Assembly (NCBI RefSeq): GCF_002532075.1
Contig: NZ_LYXE01000110.1
Coordinates: 124,001 to 188,000, forward strand
Direction: 5' to 3'
Length of the DNA stretch: 64,000 nt
Source: Candidatus Chloroploca asiatica
Lineage (GTDB): Bacteria; Chloroflexota; Chloroflexia; Chloroflexales; Chloroflexaceae
This document shows, piece after piece, positions 36,065-44,823 of this stretch; within the stretch, counting starts at the first letter, position 1; each line of letters begins with the position of its first letter. A model generated the notes under the pieces. It did no database searches, was not told where the DNA came from, and was given only the letters and a program-made list of their open reading frames with translations. The position numbers and the translations under genes were made by a program.

Positions 36065-37015
36065 ATGCGTGTGTTAATTACCGGTGCGGCAGGCTTTCTC
36101 GGATCCCATCTATCCGACCGGTTTTTGAGCGAGGGCCATGAGGTGATCGGGATGGATAATCTGATCACCGGAACAACTGATAATATTGCCCATCTAGCCA
36201 ATCATGCTCGTTTCAGCTTTATCAAACACGACGTTACCAACTACATCTATGTCGCCGGCCCGCTTGATGCGATTCTGCACTTTGCCTCGCCCGCGTCACC
36301 GATTGATTATCTGGAATTACCGATCCAGACGCTGAAGGTCGGTGCCCTCGGTACCCATAAAGCCCTCGGTCTCGCCCGCGATAAGGGGGCCCGTTTCCTG
36401 CTCGCGTCAACCTCTGAGGTCTATGGCGATCCACAGGTGCATCCGCAACCCGAAACCTATTATGGTCATGTGAATCCGGTCGGGCCTCGTGGGGTCTATG
36501 ATGAGGCCAAACGCTTCGCTGAGGCGATCACGATGGCCTATCATACCTACCACGGCCTCGAGACACGCATTGTGCGCATCTTTAATACCTATGGCCCCCG
36601 GATGCGTCTGCGTGATGGACGAGTCGTACCCAATTTCATTGCCCAGGCCCTCAAACGCCAACCCCTGACCCTCTATGGTGATGGGATGCAGACCCGCTCG
36701 TTTCAGTATGTGAGCGATCTGGTCGAGGGGATCTATCGGTTGCTTCTTTCTGATGAGGCCGAACCGGTCAATATTGGCAATCCGGGCGAATTTACGATCA
36801 AGGAGTTTGCCGGGATTGTCAATGAACTGACCGGCAATGAGGCAGGGACCGTGACGAAAGATCTGCGGACACTGGATGATCCACAGGTACGCCAGCCCGA
36901 TATTAGCAAGGCGCGACGCATTCTCGGGTGGGAACCACAGGTAACGTTGAGTGAGGGCCTGGCTTTGACCATCCCCTGGTTTCGGGAGGAACTGCACCGC
37001 CGCAATGAGATCTAG
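36065..37015 (+). CDS. NAD-dependent epimerase/decarboxylase, UDP-xylose synthase-like
   Basis: 316-residue extended short-chain dehydrogenase acting on a nucleotide sugar. NAD motif [10 protein letters not shown] is near residue 7, and the catalytic YxxxK is in GVYDEAKR near residue 141, with STSEVYGDP before it. [13 protein letters not shown] and [20 protein letters not shown] are typical of UDP-glucuronate decarboxylases. It could equally be a related dehydratase. The ATG at 36065 follows GAGGAG and starts 16 bases after the sugar-transferase gene. Confidence 0.85.
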   Translation: MRVLITGAAGFLGSHLSDRFLSEGHEVIGMDNLITGTTDNIAHLANHARFSFIKHDVTNYIYVAGPLDAILHFASPASPIDYLELPIQTLKVGALGTHKALGLARDKGARFLLASTSEVYGDPQVHPQPETYYGHVNPVGPRGVYDEAKRFAEAITMAYHTYHGLETRIVRIFNTYGPRMRLRDGRVVPNFIAQALKRQPLTLYGDGMQTRSFQYVSDLVEGIYRLLLSDEAEPVNIGNPGEFTIKEFAGIVNELTGNEAGTVTKDLRTLDDPQVRQPDISKARRILGWEPQVTLSEGLALTIPWFREELHRRNEI

Positions 37016-37042
37016 CGCACGCAGGACAATGGCTTTGATGGT

Positions 37043-38593
37043 ATGACGCATCCGTGGTTCAAGGTTGTAGTCTGGTCGGTGGTCGGCAGCAGTGCGCTCG
37101 CGCTCGCCCTGCTGCCTTTGGCGACCGCAGCATTGTTGCTCTTTACCTTGGTTGCCGTCACCCTGGCGGTGGTCAATCCGGTCTGGATCATCTACCTGGC
37201 GATCCTCTCGGTACCGGTGCAAGAATTGCTGGTGTTGCCGGGCGGGCTTTCGTTGACCCAGGCCTCGCTCGTGCTGATGATCGGTTCGTTTGCCCTACAT
37301 ACGCTGATCCGGCCTGATGATCCCCAGCGCTTCGGGCGGCTCTTGCCCCCACTGGCGCTGTTTGTCTGGACCCTCGCGCTATCGGCGGTCGGAACACCCT
37401 ACAACCGTAGCGAGGCGGTGCGTGAGGTCGTGCGCTGGGCTACGGTACCCTTGATCTATCTTTTTGCCCTGCGGATCCTCGATCCGGTGCTCCTGCGCGA
37501 AGACCGGGGCTGGGCCGGGGTGAGTTGGCGCATCTGGGGCCTGGTAGCCGCCCTGCTCATCGCCCCTGCGGGAACGGCGCTCGTTGGCCTCGTTCAATAC
37601 TGGTATGGTCTCGGGCCACCAAGTTTTGCGATTGGTGGCGGAAGAGTGCGTGCGTATGGTACGATAGGACAACCCAATTCATTTGCGGGCTATCTGAACC
37701 AGGCATGGCCGCTCGCCGTAGGGATGGCGCTCTTTGCCGGGGTCGGGTTGATGCGTGGGGCAAGGCGTCTGCCAGCCCTGATAGCCCTGGGAGGGGCGGG
37801 GCTTGCCGGTGGTTTGTTGCTGACCGGGTTGCTGGCAAGCTTCTCGCGCGGAGGCTGGATCGGGGCGGTCGGGGGTACGCTCGCCCTGGGAGTTGCGACC
37901 GTGATCATGCTGCCGGCCCAACTCCGGCGCCTAGTGCGGCAACTGGCCCTGGTTGCGGCGGCTGGGCTGATCGGGTTGGCCCTCCTCGGCGGGGGAGGAG
38001 TGCTGCCTACGACCTTCACCCAGCGGATCGCGAGTCTGACCAATAATCTGCGCCTGTTTGATGCCCGCGGGGTGGCCATTACCCCGGCAAATTTTGCGGT
38101 AGTCGAACGCATGGCGCATCTTCAAGCAGCCTGGCATATGCTCGAACGTTACCCACTGACCGGGGTTGGGCCAGGCAATTATAGCATTGCGTATGAAGCC
38201 CCACCACGGGTAGGCGAGCGACCGATTAGTATTCGGCCCTGGTATCAGTCACGTGGTCATGCCCATAATTACTATTTACATATTGCCGCCGAAGCGGGTA
38301 TTATTGGTCTAACCGCCTACTTGATCCTCATTGGGACGGTGATCGTTCAGGCGGTGCGTGCCGTGCAAACGGCCGAGGGCTGGTTTTGGCAGGGAATTGC
38401 AGCGGGAAGCGTCGGGGTCGTGGGGGCCGTGGCGGCCCATAATCTGTTTGAGCATCTGCATGTCCTGAATATGGGCCTGCAGCTCGGCTCCATCTGGGCA
38501 TTGCTTGTCCTGGTTGAATGGCATGGCCTTGGCACGTCACAACCAGCGCCAGATCGGGTGTCGGCGGTCGGAAACTGGTCGTATGAGCGTTGA
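37043..38593 (+). CDS. O-antigen ligase/polymerase-like membrane protein
   Basis: 516 residues with about 12 membrane helices and one large periplasmic-type loop. The Wzy_C/WaaL signature is visible: GTIGQPNSFAGYL near residue 210, ASFSRGGWIGA near 267, and YPLTGVGPGNY with RGHAHNYYLHIAAEAGIIGL near 370-415. Such proteins polymerise or ligate lipid-linked glycans at the outer face of the membrane. The place in the operon supports a role in exopolysaccharide assembly. Confidence 0.85.
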   Translation: MTHPWFKVVVWSVVGSSALALALLPLATAALLLFTLVAVTLAVVNPVWIIYLAILSVPVQELLVLPGGLSLTQASLVLMIGSFALHTLIRPDDPQRFGRLLPPLALFVWTLALSAVGTPYNRSEAVREVVRWATVPLIYLFALRILDPVLLREDRGWAGVSWRIWGLVAALLIAPAGTALVGLVQYWYGLGPPSFAIGGGRVRAYGTIGQPNSFAGYLNQAWPLAVGMALFAGVGLMRGARRLPALIALGGAGLAGGLLLTGLLASFSRGGWIGAVGGTLALGVATVIMLPAQLRRLVRQLALVAAAGLIGLALLGGGGVLPTTFTQRIASLTNNLRLFDARGVAITPANFAVVERMAHLQAAWHMLERYPLTGVGPGNYSIAYEAPPRVGERPISIRPWYQSRGHAHNYYLHIAAEAGIIGLTAYLILIGTVIVQAVRAVQTAEGWFWQGIAAGSVGVVGAVAAHNLFEHLHVLNMGLQLGSIWALLVLVEWHGLGTSQPAPDRVSAVGNWSYER

Positions 38594-38658
38594 GATGCGC
38601 GAGATGAAGGTGGCGAAGTGGCAGCGAAGCGCGACAGCACAAGGGGTAAATTGAGTTG

Positions 38659-39729
38659 ATGATTGATAAGAGCAACACCAATGAGGAAGGGTCTGATTTT
38701 ACATCAGATGCGCTGCCCGACGAAGCAGAAGTCGAGCAGAAGGGCTTTGTCCTTTGGGATCGGCTACGCAGTCCACGCACCCTGATTTCATTTGGCCTCG
38801 CGATTGCTATCGTGGTCTTTGTCTTTTCGGGGCTGAATATTGACATTCGCCAGACCTGGCAATATATCCGACAGGTCAATCCATGGATGCTCGTGCTCGG
38901 CTTTCTGATCTTCTATCTAACCTTCCCTATGCGTGCCTTGCGCTGGCGGCTCTTGCTGGGCAATGCGGGGGTTCCTGTCCACGAAGGACGACATGACTGG
39001 GCCTCACTTCCTGCGTTGATGGAATATATCTATCTCTCGTGGTTTGCCAACTGCATCGTACCGGCCAAACTCGGCGATGCGTATCGAGGGTATCTGCTCA
39101 AGCATAATGGGCGCGTCTCGTTCTCGTCGGCCTTTGGCACCATCTTTGCCGAGCGGTTGCTCGATATGTTGGGCCTGTTCTTGCTCCTCCTTATTTCGGC
39201 CTGGTTTACCTTTGGCGTCCACATGCCCGAAGGCACGCAACTCATCTTTGGCTTCGGGGCCATCCTGGTGGTCGCCATTCTGACTGGGCTCGCCGGGATG
39301 CGTTGGCTCGGGCCAGTGGTGCGCAAGATCATCCCGCAGCGCATGCACCAGTTTTATGACCGTTTCGAGCACGCTGCCCTCAGTTCGTTCAAGCCAACCG
39401 TCTTGCCACGCCTGATCGCCTTCACTGGGATGATCTGGATGCTTGAGGGGTTCCGGCTCTTTTTTGTGATCGAAGCCTTTGGCCCAGCCGTCTCGGAACT
39501 CTCGCTCTCGGCGATCATCTTTGTCGCGCTCGCTTCATCGCTCTTGACGGCCCTGCCGATTACGCCTGCCGGGCTCGGGGTGGTGGAGGGGGCGATCACG
39601 GTCGTGCTGCTCTTCTTTGGCATTGAACAGAGCCTGGGGATCGCGATTACGCTGCTCGACCGCCTGATCAACTTCTGGAGCATTGTCGTCGGGGGGTTTT
39701 TCGTCTATCTGTTCAGCAAACGACGCTAG
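38659..39729 (+). CDS. UPF0104 / lysylphosphatidylglycerol-synthase-like integral membrane protein
   Basis: 356 residues with an acidic cytoplasmic N-terminus (about 35 residues) and about eight helices. The family pattern appears in FPMRALRWRLLLGNAG, VPAKLGDAYRGYLLKH, GTIFAERLLDMLGL, and TPAGLGVVEGAITVVLLFFG. Relatives are thought to move lipids or lipid-linked molecules across the membrane, and it closes the exopolysaccharide operon. A TTG at 38656 is in frame; the ATG at 38659 is preferred. Confidence 0.82.
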   Translation: MIDKSNTNEEGSDFTSDALPDEAEVEQKGFVLWDRLRSPRTLISFGLAIAIVVFVFSGLNIDIRQTWQYIRQVNPWMLVLGFLIFYLTFPMRALRWRLLLGNAGVPVHEGRHDWASLPALMEYIYLSWFANCIVPAKLGDAYRGYLLKHNGRVSFSSAFGTIFAERLLDMLGLFLLLLISAWFTFGVHMPEGTQLIFGFGAILVVAILTGLAGMRWLGPVVRKIIPQRMHQFYDRFEHAALSSFKPTVLPRLIAFTGMIWMLEGFRLFFVIEAFGPAVSELSLSAIIFVALASSLLTALPITPAGLGVVEGAITVVLLFFGIEQSLGIAITLLDRLINFWSIVVGGFFVYLFSKRR

Positions 39730-39733
39730 CAGA

Positions 39734-39797
39734 GCCGAAGCACCCGCACCGACAACCTCGCGCCGTAGCGCGAGGTTGTCGGTGCGGGTGCTTCGGC
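39734..39797. terminator. 30-bp perfect hairpin between convergent genes
   Basis: The arms 39734-39763 and 39768-39797 are fully complementary around the loop CGTA; the outer part reads GCCGAAGCACCCGCACC. It begins four bases after the stop of the + strand flippase gene and ends 27 bases before the stop of the - strand lyase gene, so it probably stops transcription from both sides. A partial third copy of its outer arm (AAGTGCTTCAGCCCC) follows at 39804. Confidence 0.85.
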
Positions 39798-39823
39798 CCC
39801 AGCAAGTGCTTCAGCCCCCGGCG

Positions 39824-41239
39824 TTAACCCGCGGCAGCAATCCCCTGGATGCCACCTTCGGTCAGTTTACGCGCATCAATCAGCTTGTCAACCTCTTCGC
39901 CCGAAAGCAAACCCTTCTCGACAACAACTTCTTTGATCGTCCTGCCCGAAGCCATCGCCTCCTTGGCGACCGCCGCACCGTTGTTGTAGCCAATCACCGG
40001 ATTGAGTGCCGTCACCAGGATGGCATTCTTGGCCAACCAACCCTCGGCCTTTTCGCGGTTGGCGGTGATCCCGACCACACACTTGGTCGTAAAGGCATTG
40101 ATCGCACCAATCAAGACATGCATCATCTCAAAGAGATTGTGGGCAATGATCGGCATCATCACGTTGAGTTCGAGTTGCCCGGCCTGCGCAGCAAGATTGA
40201 CCGTCAGGTCACAGCCCTGCACGTGGAAAGAGGCCATATTGAGCATCTCGGCCAGCACGGGATTGACCTTGCCCGGCATGATGCTAGAGCCAGGCTGCAC
40301 CGCAGGCAGGCGGATCTCGTCAAAGCCCGTCGCCGGACCCGAGCTAAGCATCCGGAAATCATTGGCGATCCGCACGAGCGTCCCACACAACGTGCGCATA
40401 CTCGCCGAGAAATCAGCCGGATCAGCCATACTCTGCATCGACTCAAAGAGGTTGCCCGAGGAACGTAGACCCTGCCCGGTCAACTCACTCAACTTGTCAA
40501 CCATGCGCTGATGGTACTCGTCATGGGCATTCAGCCCGGTACCGGTTGCCGTACCGCCAATGCCCAGACGGCGCATCCGCTCAGCCGCGGTCACTATCCG
40601 CTCCATATCATTACGCACCGCCAGCGCATAGGCCCCAAACTCTTGCCCAAGGCGCACCGGTACGGCATCCTGCAAGTGGGTACGGCCCGACTTGACCACA
40701 TCGTCGAACTCGGCGGCCTTGGCCTCCAGCGCATTGGCCAGATCATCAATCGCGGCGAGCAACTCGGGCAAGCGCCAGAGGCACCCGAGGCGGATTGCGC
40801 TCGGGATCGTATCGTTGGTTGACTGCGCCATATTGACGTGGTCATTCGGATTGACTGGCTTCTTGGGATCATCGAGCGTAAACCCGAGGATCTGATTGGC
40901 CCGATTGGCAATCACCTCGTTGACATTCATATTGTGGGACGTACCGGCCCCGGCCTGGAAAGGATCAACGACAAACTGATTCTGCCATGTACCGGCAAGC
41001 ACCTCATCGGCAGCCTGGATAATTGCCGCAGCCAATTCCGGCTCGAGCAAGCCGAGATCACGGTTGACTTCAGCCGCCGCCCGCTTGAGCATGGCCTGCG
41101 ACCAGACAAACGCTGGATAGGGGCGCTGCCCACTTACCGGAAAATTGAGCACGGCGCGTTGCGTCTGCGCCCCATAGAGCGCATCAGCCGGAACTTGCAT
41201 CTCACCGAGCGAATCCTTCTCAATGCGGAAACCATTCAT
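39824..41239 (-). CDS. Fumarase/aspartase superfamily lyase, aspartase-like
   Basis: 471-residue enzyme that adds or removes ammonia (aspartase) or water (class II fumarase) at fumarate. The superfamily signature GSSIMPGKVNP near residue 317 supplies the catalytic Ser. Several positions match aspartases: VDPFQAGAGTSHNMN instead of WQTGSGTQSNMN, THLQDAVPVRLGQEF, and AAQAGQLELNVMMP instead of GNFELNV. IGGTATGTGLNAH is more fumarase-like. I therefore lean to aspartate ammonia-lyase. The frame is open from 41458, but MNGFRIEKDSLGEMQVPAD at 41239, behind GGAG, is the family start. Confidence 0.85.
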   Translation of the reverse strand: MNGFRIEKDSLGEMQVPADALYGAQTQRAVLNFPVSGQRPYPAFVWSQAMLKRAAAEVNRDLGLLEPELAAAIIQAADEVLAGTWQNQFVVDPFQAGAGTSHNMNVNEVIANRANQILGFTLDDPKKPVNPNDHVNMAQSTNDTIPSAIRLGCLWRLPELLAAIDDLANALEAKAAEFDDVVKSGRTHLQDAVPVRLGQEFGAYALAVRNDMERIVTAAERMRRLGIGGTATGTGLNAHDEYHQRMVDKLSELTGQGLRSSGNLFESMQSMADPADFSASMRTLCGTLVRIANDFRMLSSGPATGFDEIRLPAVQPGSSIMPGKVNPVLAEMLNMASFHVQGCDLTVNLAAQAGQLELNVMMPIIAHNLFEMMHVLIGAINAFTTKCVVGITANREKAEGWLAKNAILVTALNPVIGYNNGAAVAKEAMASGRTIKEVVVEKGLLSGEEVDKLIDARKLTEGGIQGIAAAG

Positions 41240-41344
41240 ACTGTCGGGCTCCTTTGTCCATTTCATTACGCCACAGAGCGCACCACCACGGCTAGATTGT
41301 AGCACACGTCCAGGCAACTGTGGTAAGGCGCTGAAAGTCTCATG

Positions 41345-41396
41345 CGAAAGCGGGAACCAACGGTCAGCGGATGCTGGCCGTTGGTTCCCGCTTTCG
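41345..41396. terminator. 24-bp hairpin between the protease and lyase genes
   Basis: CGAAAGCGGGAACCAACGG (left arm from 41345) pairs with CCGTTGGTTCCCGCTTTCG (right arm to 41396) around the apex CGGTCAGC-GGAT-GCTGGCCG, with one G-U pair. It lies 18 bases past the stop of the - strand protease gene. It belongs to the CCAGC/GCTGG-apex group. The remainder of the 41240-41414 gap holds nothing else I recognise. Confidence 0.8.
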
Positions 41397-41414
41397 TGAA
41401 ATAAGGAGTGAAAT

Positions 41415-43040
41415 TTACAATTCGCCAACCACGATAAACGTATCGAGGATACGATCAAGTGCTTCGAGATCCGCTTCCGTCACCACCTGTACCTGCACCA
41501 GGCCGAGGAACGAACCATCTTCTGGTGCAAAGGCGACCACGATCAAAACCGTATCGGTGCCACCACAGTTTGTCCAGGTGTCGAAGAACCCGGTATAGAG
41601 GCCATCGCTATAATCGTCACGGCCTTCGTAGGTACAACTCTGACTGAAGGAGTTCTGATCAAGTAGATCGGTGACACTCATCTCTTGCGCGAGTTGCTGC
41701 GAGGCCCCAATAAAGACGCCGGGGCTATCCCAGGTATTGATGAACGCATCAATATCAGGGGCTGCCGTCATACCAACGCTACGCTCCATTTCACGGCCAG
41801 CAAAGTTCCAGGTGCCCGACGAAACATCACTCCAGGAGGTAGGCACTTCAACGATCAAAAGCTCGTTGACATCGGTGATCTGCTCGTAGCCATCATAAGT
41901 GGCCGAGCCACCGTCCTGAAAACCAGGGATATTCTCATCGCGCGCAAACGAGAAGGTCTCTTCGAGTTCACGCCCATTGATCTGGCCCTCCAGCACCTGC
42001 TGGGTATCGCCACGGACAACTTCAATTGCCAGGGTATCGCTCGGGTTACGGCTGCGGAGAATATCGCAGTAGTCGGTCATCGTACCGTCCGTCGCCAGCA
42101 CGAGCCGCTCGAGCTTGGTGATGATATCACCCGGTTTCACCCCAGCATTATCAGCCGGTGAGCCCGACTTGACCGACCAGACCCAGATGCCCGAGTCGAA
42201 ACCATTGCTAAAGGCTTCACCGTTAATCCCAATCGAGGTAACATCCTGTCCATCGCGCATCTTCTCGATCAGCGGCAGCGCCTCGTCACGCGAGATCGCA
42301 TAGTACTGTTTCGTATCCGAGCGACCAGCATAGTTGACGCCAATGACCGCGCCATCATTGCTCAACAATGGCCCGCCAGAATTGCCGGGGTTGATCGTCG
42401 CATCGTGTTCGAGCACATTATCAACCGAGGCCCAGCTTGTTTCGCCATCAGTACGAGCCTTCGAGATAATGCCACGGGTCAAGGTGAACTCAGGATCACC
42501 AAGCGGATAACCAGCGGCAAAGACATCCAGCCCGACCTGCAAATTGTCGTCATACCAATCGAGATAAGCGAAACCGTCGCCCTCAATATCGATCACGGCC
42601 AGATCGGAGCATTCCGAGACGCCAAGGACACGCGCATTGCGTGGACGACTCTCACCATTGACAAAGACCTTGAGCAACGCCGCACCCGTAACCACGTGGT
42701 TATTCGTAACCGCAATCCCACTCTCATCAATAATGAAACCAGAGCCGCGTCCGGCAACATTGAAGAGCATCCCTTCATCGGGTGAAACAAATGTTCCTTG
42801 GGCTTCAATCTGAATGACTGCTTGCTGCGCATCGGCCAGCGAGCCAAGGCCACGGGCAGGCTCGGGGGTCGGCTCAGCTGTTGGGGGTTCGCTTGTTGCG
42901 GCCTCGGTGGGCACAGCGGTTGGCCCGGTAGCACCAGGGATCGCAGCCCCACATCCACTCAGCGCTACCATAGCGATCACGAGAAGCAGCCAGCCGAATG
43001 TCCCTACCTTTCGCCCAACACACCATCTGCTCAACTTCAT
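41415..43040 (-). CDS. Trypsin-like (S1C/DegP-type) serine protease lipoprotein with PDZ domain
   Basis: 541 residues. A lipoprotein signal ends at LSGC with Cys30, followed by a Thr/Pro/Glu-rich spacer (residues 35-65). The protease domain has the catalytic triad His115 (VTNNHVV), Asp146 (SDLAVIDI) and Ser221 (GNSGGPLL). A PDZ-like domain (VKSGSPADNAGVKPGDII) follows near 285, then a 200-residue C-terminal domain with paired Cys that I do not recognise. It likely degrades or checks extracytoplasmic proteins. GGAGG five bases before the ATG at 43040 sets the start; a GTG one codon earlier is in frame. Confidence 0.88.
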   Translation of the reverse strand: MKLSRWCVGRKVGTFGWLLLVIAMVALSGCGAAIPGATGPTAVPTEAATSEPPTAEPTPEPARGLGSLADAQQAVIQIEAQGTFVSPDEGMLFNVAGRGSGFIIDESGIAVTNNHVVTGAALLKVFVNGESRPRNARVLGVSECSDLAVIDIEGDGFAYLDWYDDNLQVGLDVFAAGYPLGDPEFTLTRGIISKARTDGETSWASVDNVLEHDATINPGNSGGPLLSNDGAVIGVNYAGRSDTKQYYAISRDEALPLIEKMRDGQDVTSIGINGEAFSNGFDSGIWVWSVKSGSPADNAGVKPGDIITKLERLVLATDGTMTDYCDILRSRNPSDTLAIEVVRGDTQQVLEGQINGRELEETFSFARDENIPGFQDGGSATYDGYEQITDVNELLIVEVPTSWSDVSSGTWNFAGREMERSVGMTAAPDIDAFINTWDSPGVFIGASQQLAQEMSVTDLLDQNSFSQSCTYEGRDDYSDGLYTGFFDTWTNCGGTDTVLIVVAFAPEDGSFLGLVQVQVVTEADLEALDRILDTFIVVGEL

Positions 43041-43293
43041 CACAACCTCCTATCAGGGCCTTGCAGAAAGAAAAAGCGGACTACAACATCTCCAACTCTG
43101 GCTGTCTTCTGGTCGACCAGATAACATGTGAGCGGTTGAGGAGAGGGTGAGGGGAGCACCGGGGAGATCCCATCAACGCCAGACCTTTGTGCCTACAGGA
43201 AGCAGGACGACCTGGACATCTTCAGCCTAAGTATACAACGCTTTTGGCGACTTGTATTGCATACAACGAGGCCTGCGACCCCCAAGAATCTTC

Positions 43294-43327
43294 AGACCTC
43301 ACAGGCCTTGAAGGGCCTGTGAGGTCT
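43294..43327. terminator. 14-bp hairpin after the thiamine pyrophosphokinase gene
   Basis: AGACCTCACAGGCC and GGCCTGTGAGGTCT flank a six-base loop. It lies 17 bases past the - strand stop at 43344. The 303-base gap 43041-43343 also holds a short inverted repeat TTGTAT-TGC-ATACAA (43252-43266) and a TATACT-like hexamer on the - strand near 43232-43237 that may serve the protease gene; no good -35 is visible. Confidence 0.65.
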
Positions 43328-43343
43328 CAGGCGAGTTTTATTT

Positions 43344-43982
43344 CTAGCGGGTAAAACGATGCACAACCACCAACAAACCCTCGCGCACACTCACGTGCGC
43401 AGGCGTTGTGATGATGGTATTGCTGATGCCACGGGAGTGTTCAAAGTAGAGGTCGGCTTCATGCAGGCTATACTCAAGACCACGGGTCGTAATGCCACGG
43501 GCAGGCCCCCCCAGCGGCAAGAGCGAGACAACATCGCCGATAGCACCATTGATCACCACCGACCGATGGGCCAGATAGACCTCTTGCTCGGCATCAAGCA
43601 GACGAACCCGACACGAGGCGAGCTCGGGCAGGGCAAGCAGCGCGACATTCGCCAGGCTCTGATCGAAGCGCCCGCCAAGCGCACCCAGAATATCAATGCG
43701 GGTTGCGTGAGCGTCAACGGCCTGGAGCAAGGCCAGTTCCAGATCAGTCTCGTCTTTGGCGGGTGGATACTGGCGGATCACAACCCCGGCCTGACGAAAC
43801 GCATGTAACGCCTGCGGCTTGAGTGAGTCAAGGTCGCCCACCAGCAGATCAGGGGTCAAACCAGCGCGATGCAAGCTATTGCCACCACCATCTGCAGCAA
43901 TCAAAAGATCAGCATGACTCAACAAGCCATAAAATGGCTCGATCATAAAGGCAGGGGCATTGGCAACAATGACAGCATACAT
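43344..43982 (-). CDS. thiN: Thiamine pyrophosphokinase
   Basis: Transfers pyrophosphate from ATP to thiamine to make TPP, the cofactor needed by the KOR enzyme in this window among others. 212 residues. The family landmarks are AADGGGNSLHRAGLTPDLLVGDLDS near residues 32-56, QYPPAKDETDLELAL, and GALGGRFDQSLANV. The frame is open from 44120; starts at 43982 (MYAVIVANAP) or 43991 are both possible and neither has a clear ribosome site. Confidence 0.88.
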   Translation of the reverse strand: MYAVIVANAPAFMIEPFYGLLSHADLLIAADGGGNSLHRAGLTPDLLVGDLDSLKPQALHAFRQAGVVIRQYPPAKDETDLELALLQAVDAHATRIDILGALGGRFDQSLANVALLALPELASCRVRLLDAEQEVYLAHRSVVINGAIGDVVSLLPLGGPARGITTRGLEYSLHEADLYFEHSRGISNTIITTPAHVSVREGLLVVVHRFTR

Positions 43983-44021
43983 GCGCACCATTGTAACACG
44001 CAGCACACACTCTGTCCCGGC

Positions 44022-44069
44022 TTGACACTCATCGCAGAGTATCCTATCATAGTGTATAAGTAACACTAT
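44022..44069 (+). promoter_or_regulatory. Promoter and overlapping palindrome upstream of the Nudix regulator
   Basis: TTGACA (44022-44027) and TATCAT (44045-44050) are 17 bases apart, a good sigma-70-type promoter with a start near 44057. ATAGTGT (44049-44055) and ACACTAT (44063-44069) form a 7-bp inverted repeat over the start point, a natural site for autorepression by the regulator encoded 16 bases downstream. The divergent thiN start is 40 bases to the left. Confidence 0.7.
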
Positions 44070-44084
44070 CATGAGGAGCACATT

Positions 44085-44804
44085 ATGGAGGAGTCTGCTG
44101 CCACATATGACCCGACCCACTACCAGCGCCCCTCGGTGACAGTTGATGTGGTAATCTTTACCCTGATCAACCAGGAGCTACACGTCTTGCTTGTGCAGCG
44201 GCGCCACTGGCCTTTTGAGGGCTACTGGGCAATCCCTGGTGGATTTATCAATATGGACGAGTCGCTCGTCGAGTCGGCGCGCCGCGAGCTAGCCGAAGAG
44301 ACCGGGGTACGCGATGTCTACCTCGAGCAACTCTACACCTTTGGCGAAGTAGGCCGCGATCCGCGTTCGCGGGTGATCAGTGTCGCCTACATTGCCTTGA
44401 TCAGCGCCGATGCCCAGAAGATTCGTGCAAGTGACGAGAGCACCGACGTGCGCTGGTTCCCGGTCAGCGGGTTACCCGAACAGCTTGCGTTTGACCACGA
44501 CCAGATCCTGGCCTATGCCATCTCGCGCCTGCGTTCAAAGCTGGAGTATACAACGCTGGCGTTTCAATTGTTGCCCGAGCTCTTTTCGATCCTTGAACTG
44601 AAGCATATCTATGAACAGATTCTTGGCGAAGAGCTTGATAAAGGCAATTTTTACCGCAAGATCAAAGAGTCGGGCCTGCTCGAAGAGACCCAGTTGACCC
44701 GCGAAGGGCGCGGACGCCCAACCCGACTCTGGCGCTTCCGCCGTGATCGGGCCGGCGAAAAGCAGTTTGTCTTCCGCTGGCGCGAAGATCGCCTGAGTAG
44801 ATAA
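44085..44804 (+). CDS. NrtR-like Nudix domain transcriptional regulator
   Basis: 239 residues. An N-terminal Nudix domain carries a full Nudix box at residues 53-75 (G-x5-E-x7-RE-L-A-EE-T-G-V). A C-terminal winged-helix domain contains LGEELDKGNFYRKIKESGLL and GRGRPTRLWRFR. NrtR proteins sense ADP-ribose and control NAD metabolism; relatives control sugar genes. Canonical NrtR proteins often have a degraded Nudix box, so the intact one suggests retained hydrolase activity. GAGGAG precedes the ATG. It is 19 bases from the MATE gene, which may be its target. Confidence 0.82.
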   Translation: MEESAATYDPTHYQRPSVTVDVVIFTLINQELHVLLVQRRHWPFEGYWAIPGGFINMDESLVESARRELAEETGVRDVYLEQLYTFGEVGRDPRSRVISVAYIALISADAQKIRASDESTDVRWFPVSGLPEQLAFDHDQILAYAISRLRSKLEYTTLAFQLLPELFSILELKHIYEQILGEELDKGNFYRKIKESGLLEETQLTREGRGRPTRLWRFRRDRAGEKQFVFRWREDRLSR

Positions 44805-44823
44805 GAGATGGTCAGATCGTTTT

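Noticed and set aside
43232-43266. Shared CTTTTGGC...TTGTAT words between this gap and the gltB promoter as a common operator
   Set aside because: Only 8 plus 6 bases match with different spacing and in a different orientation to the genes; chance is likely.
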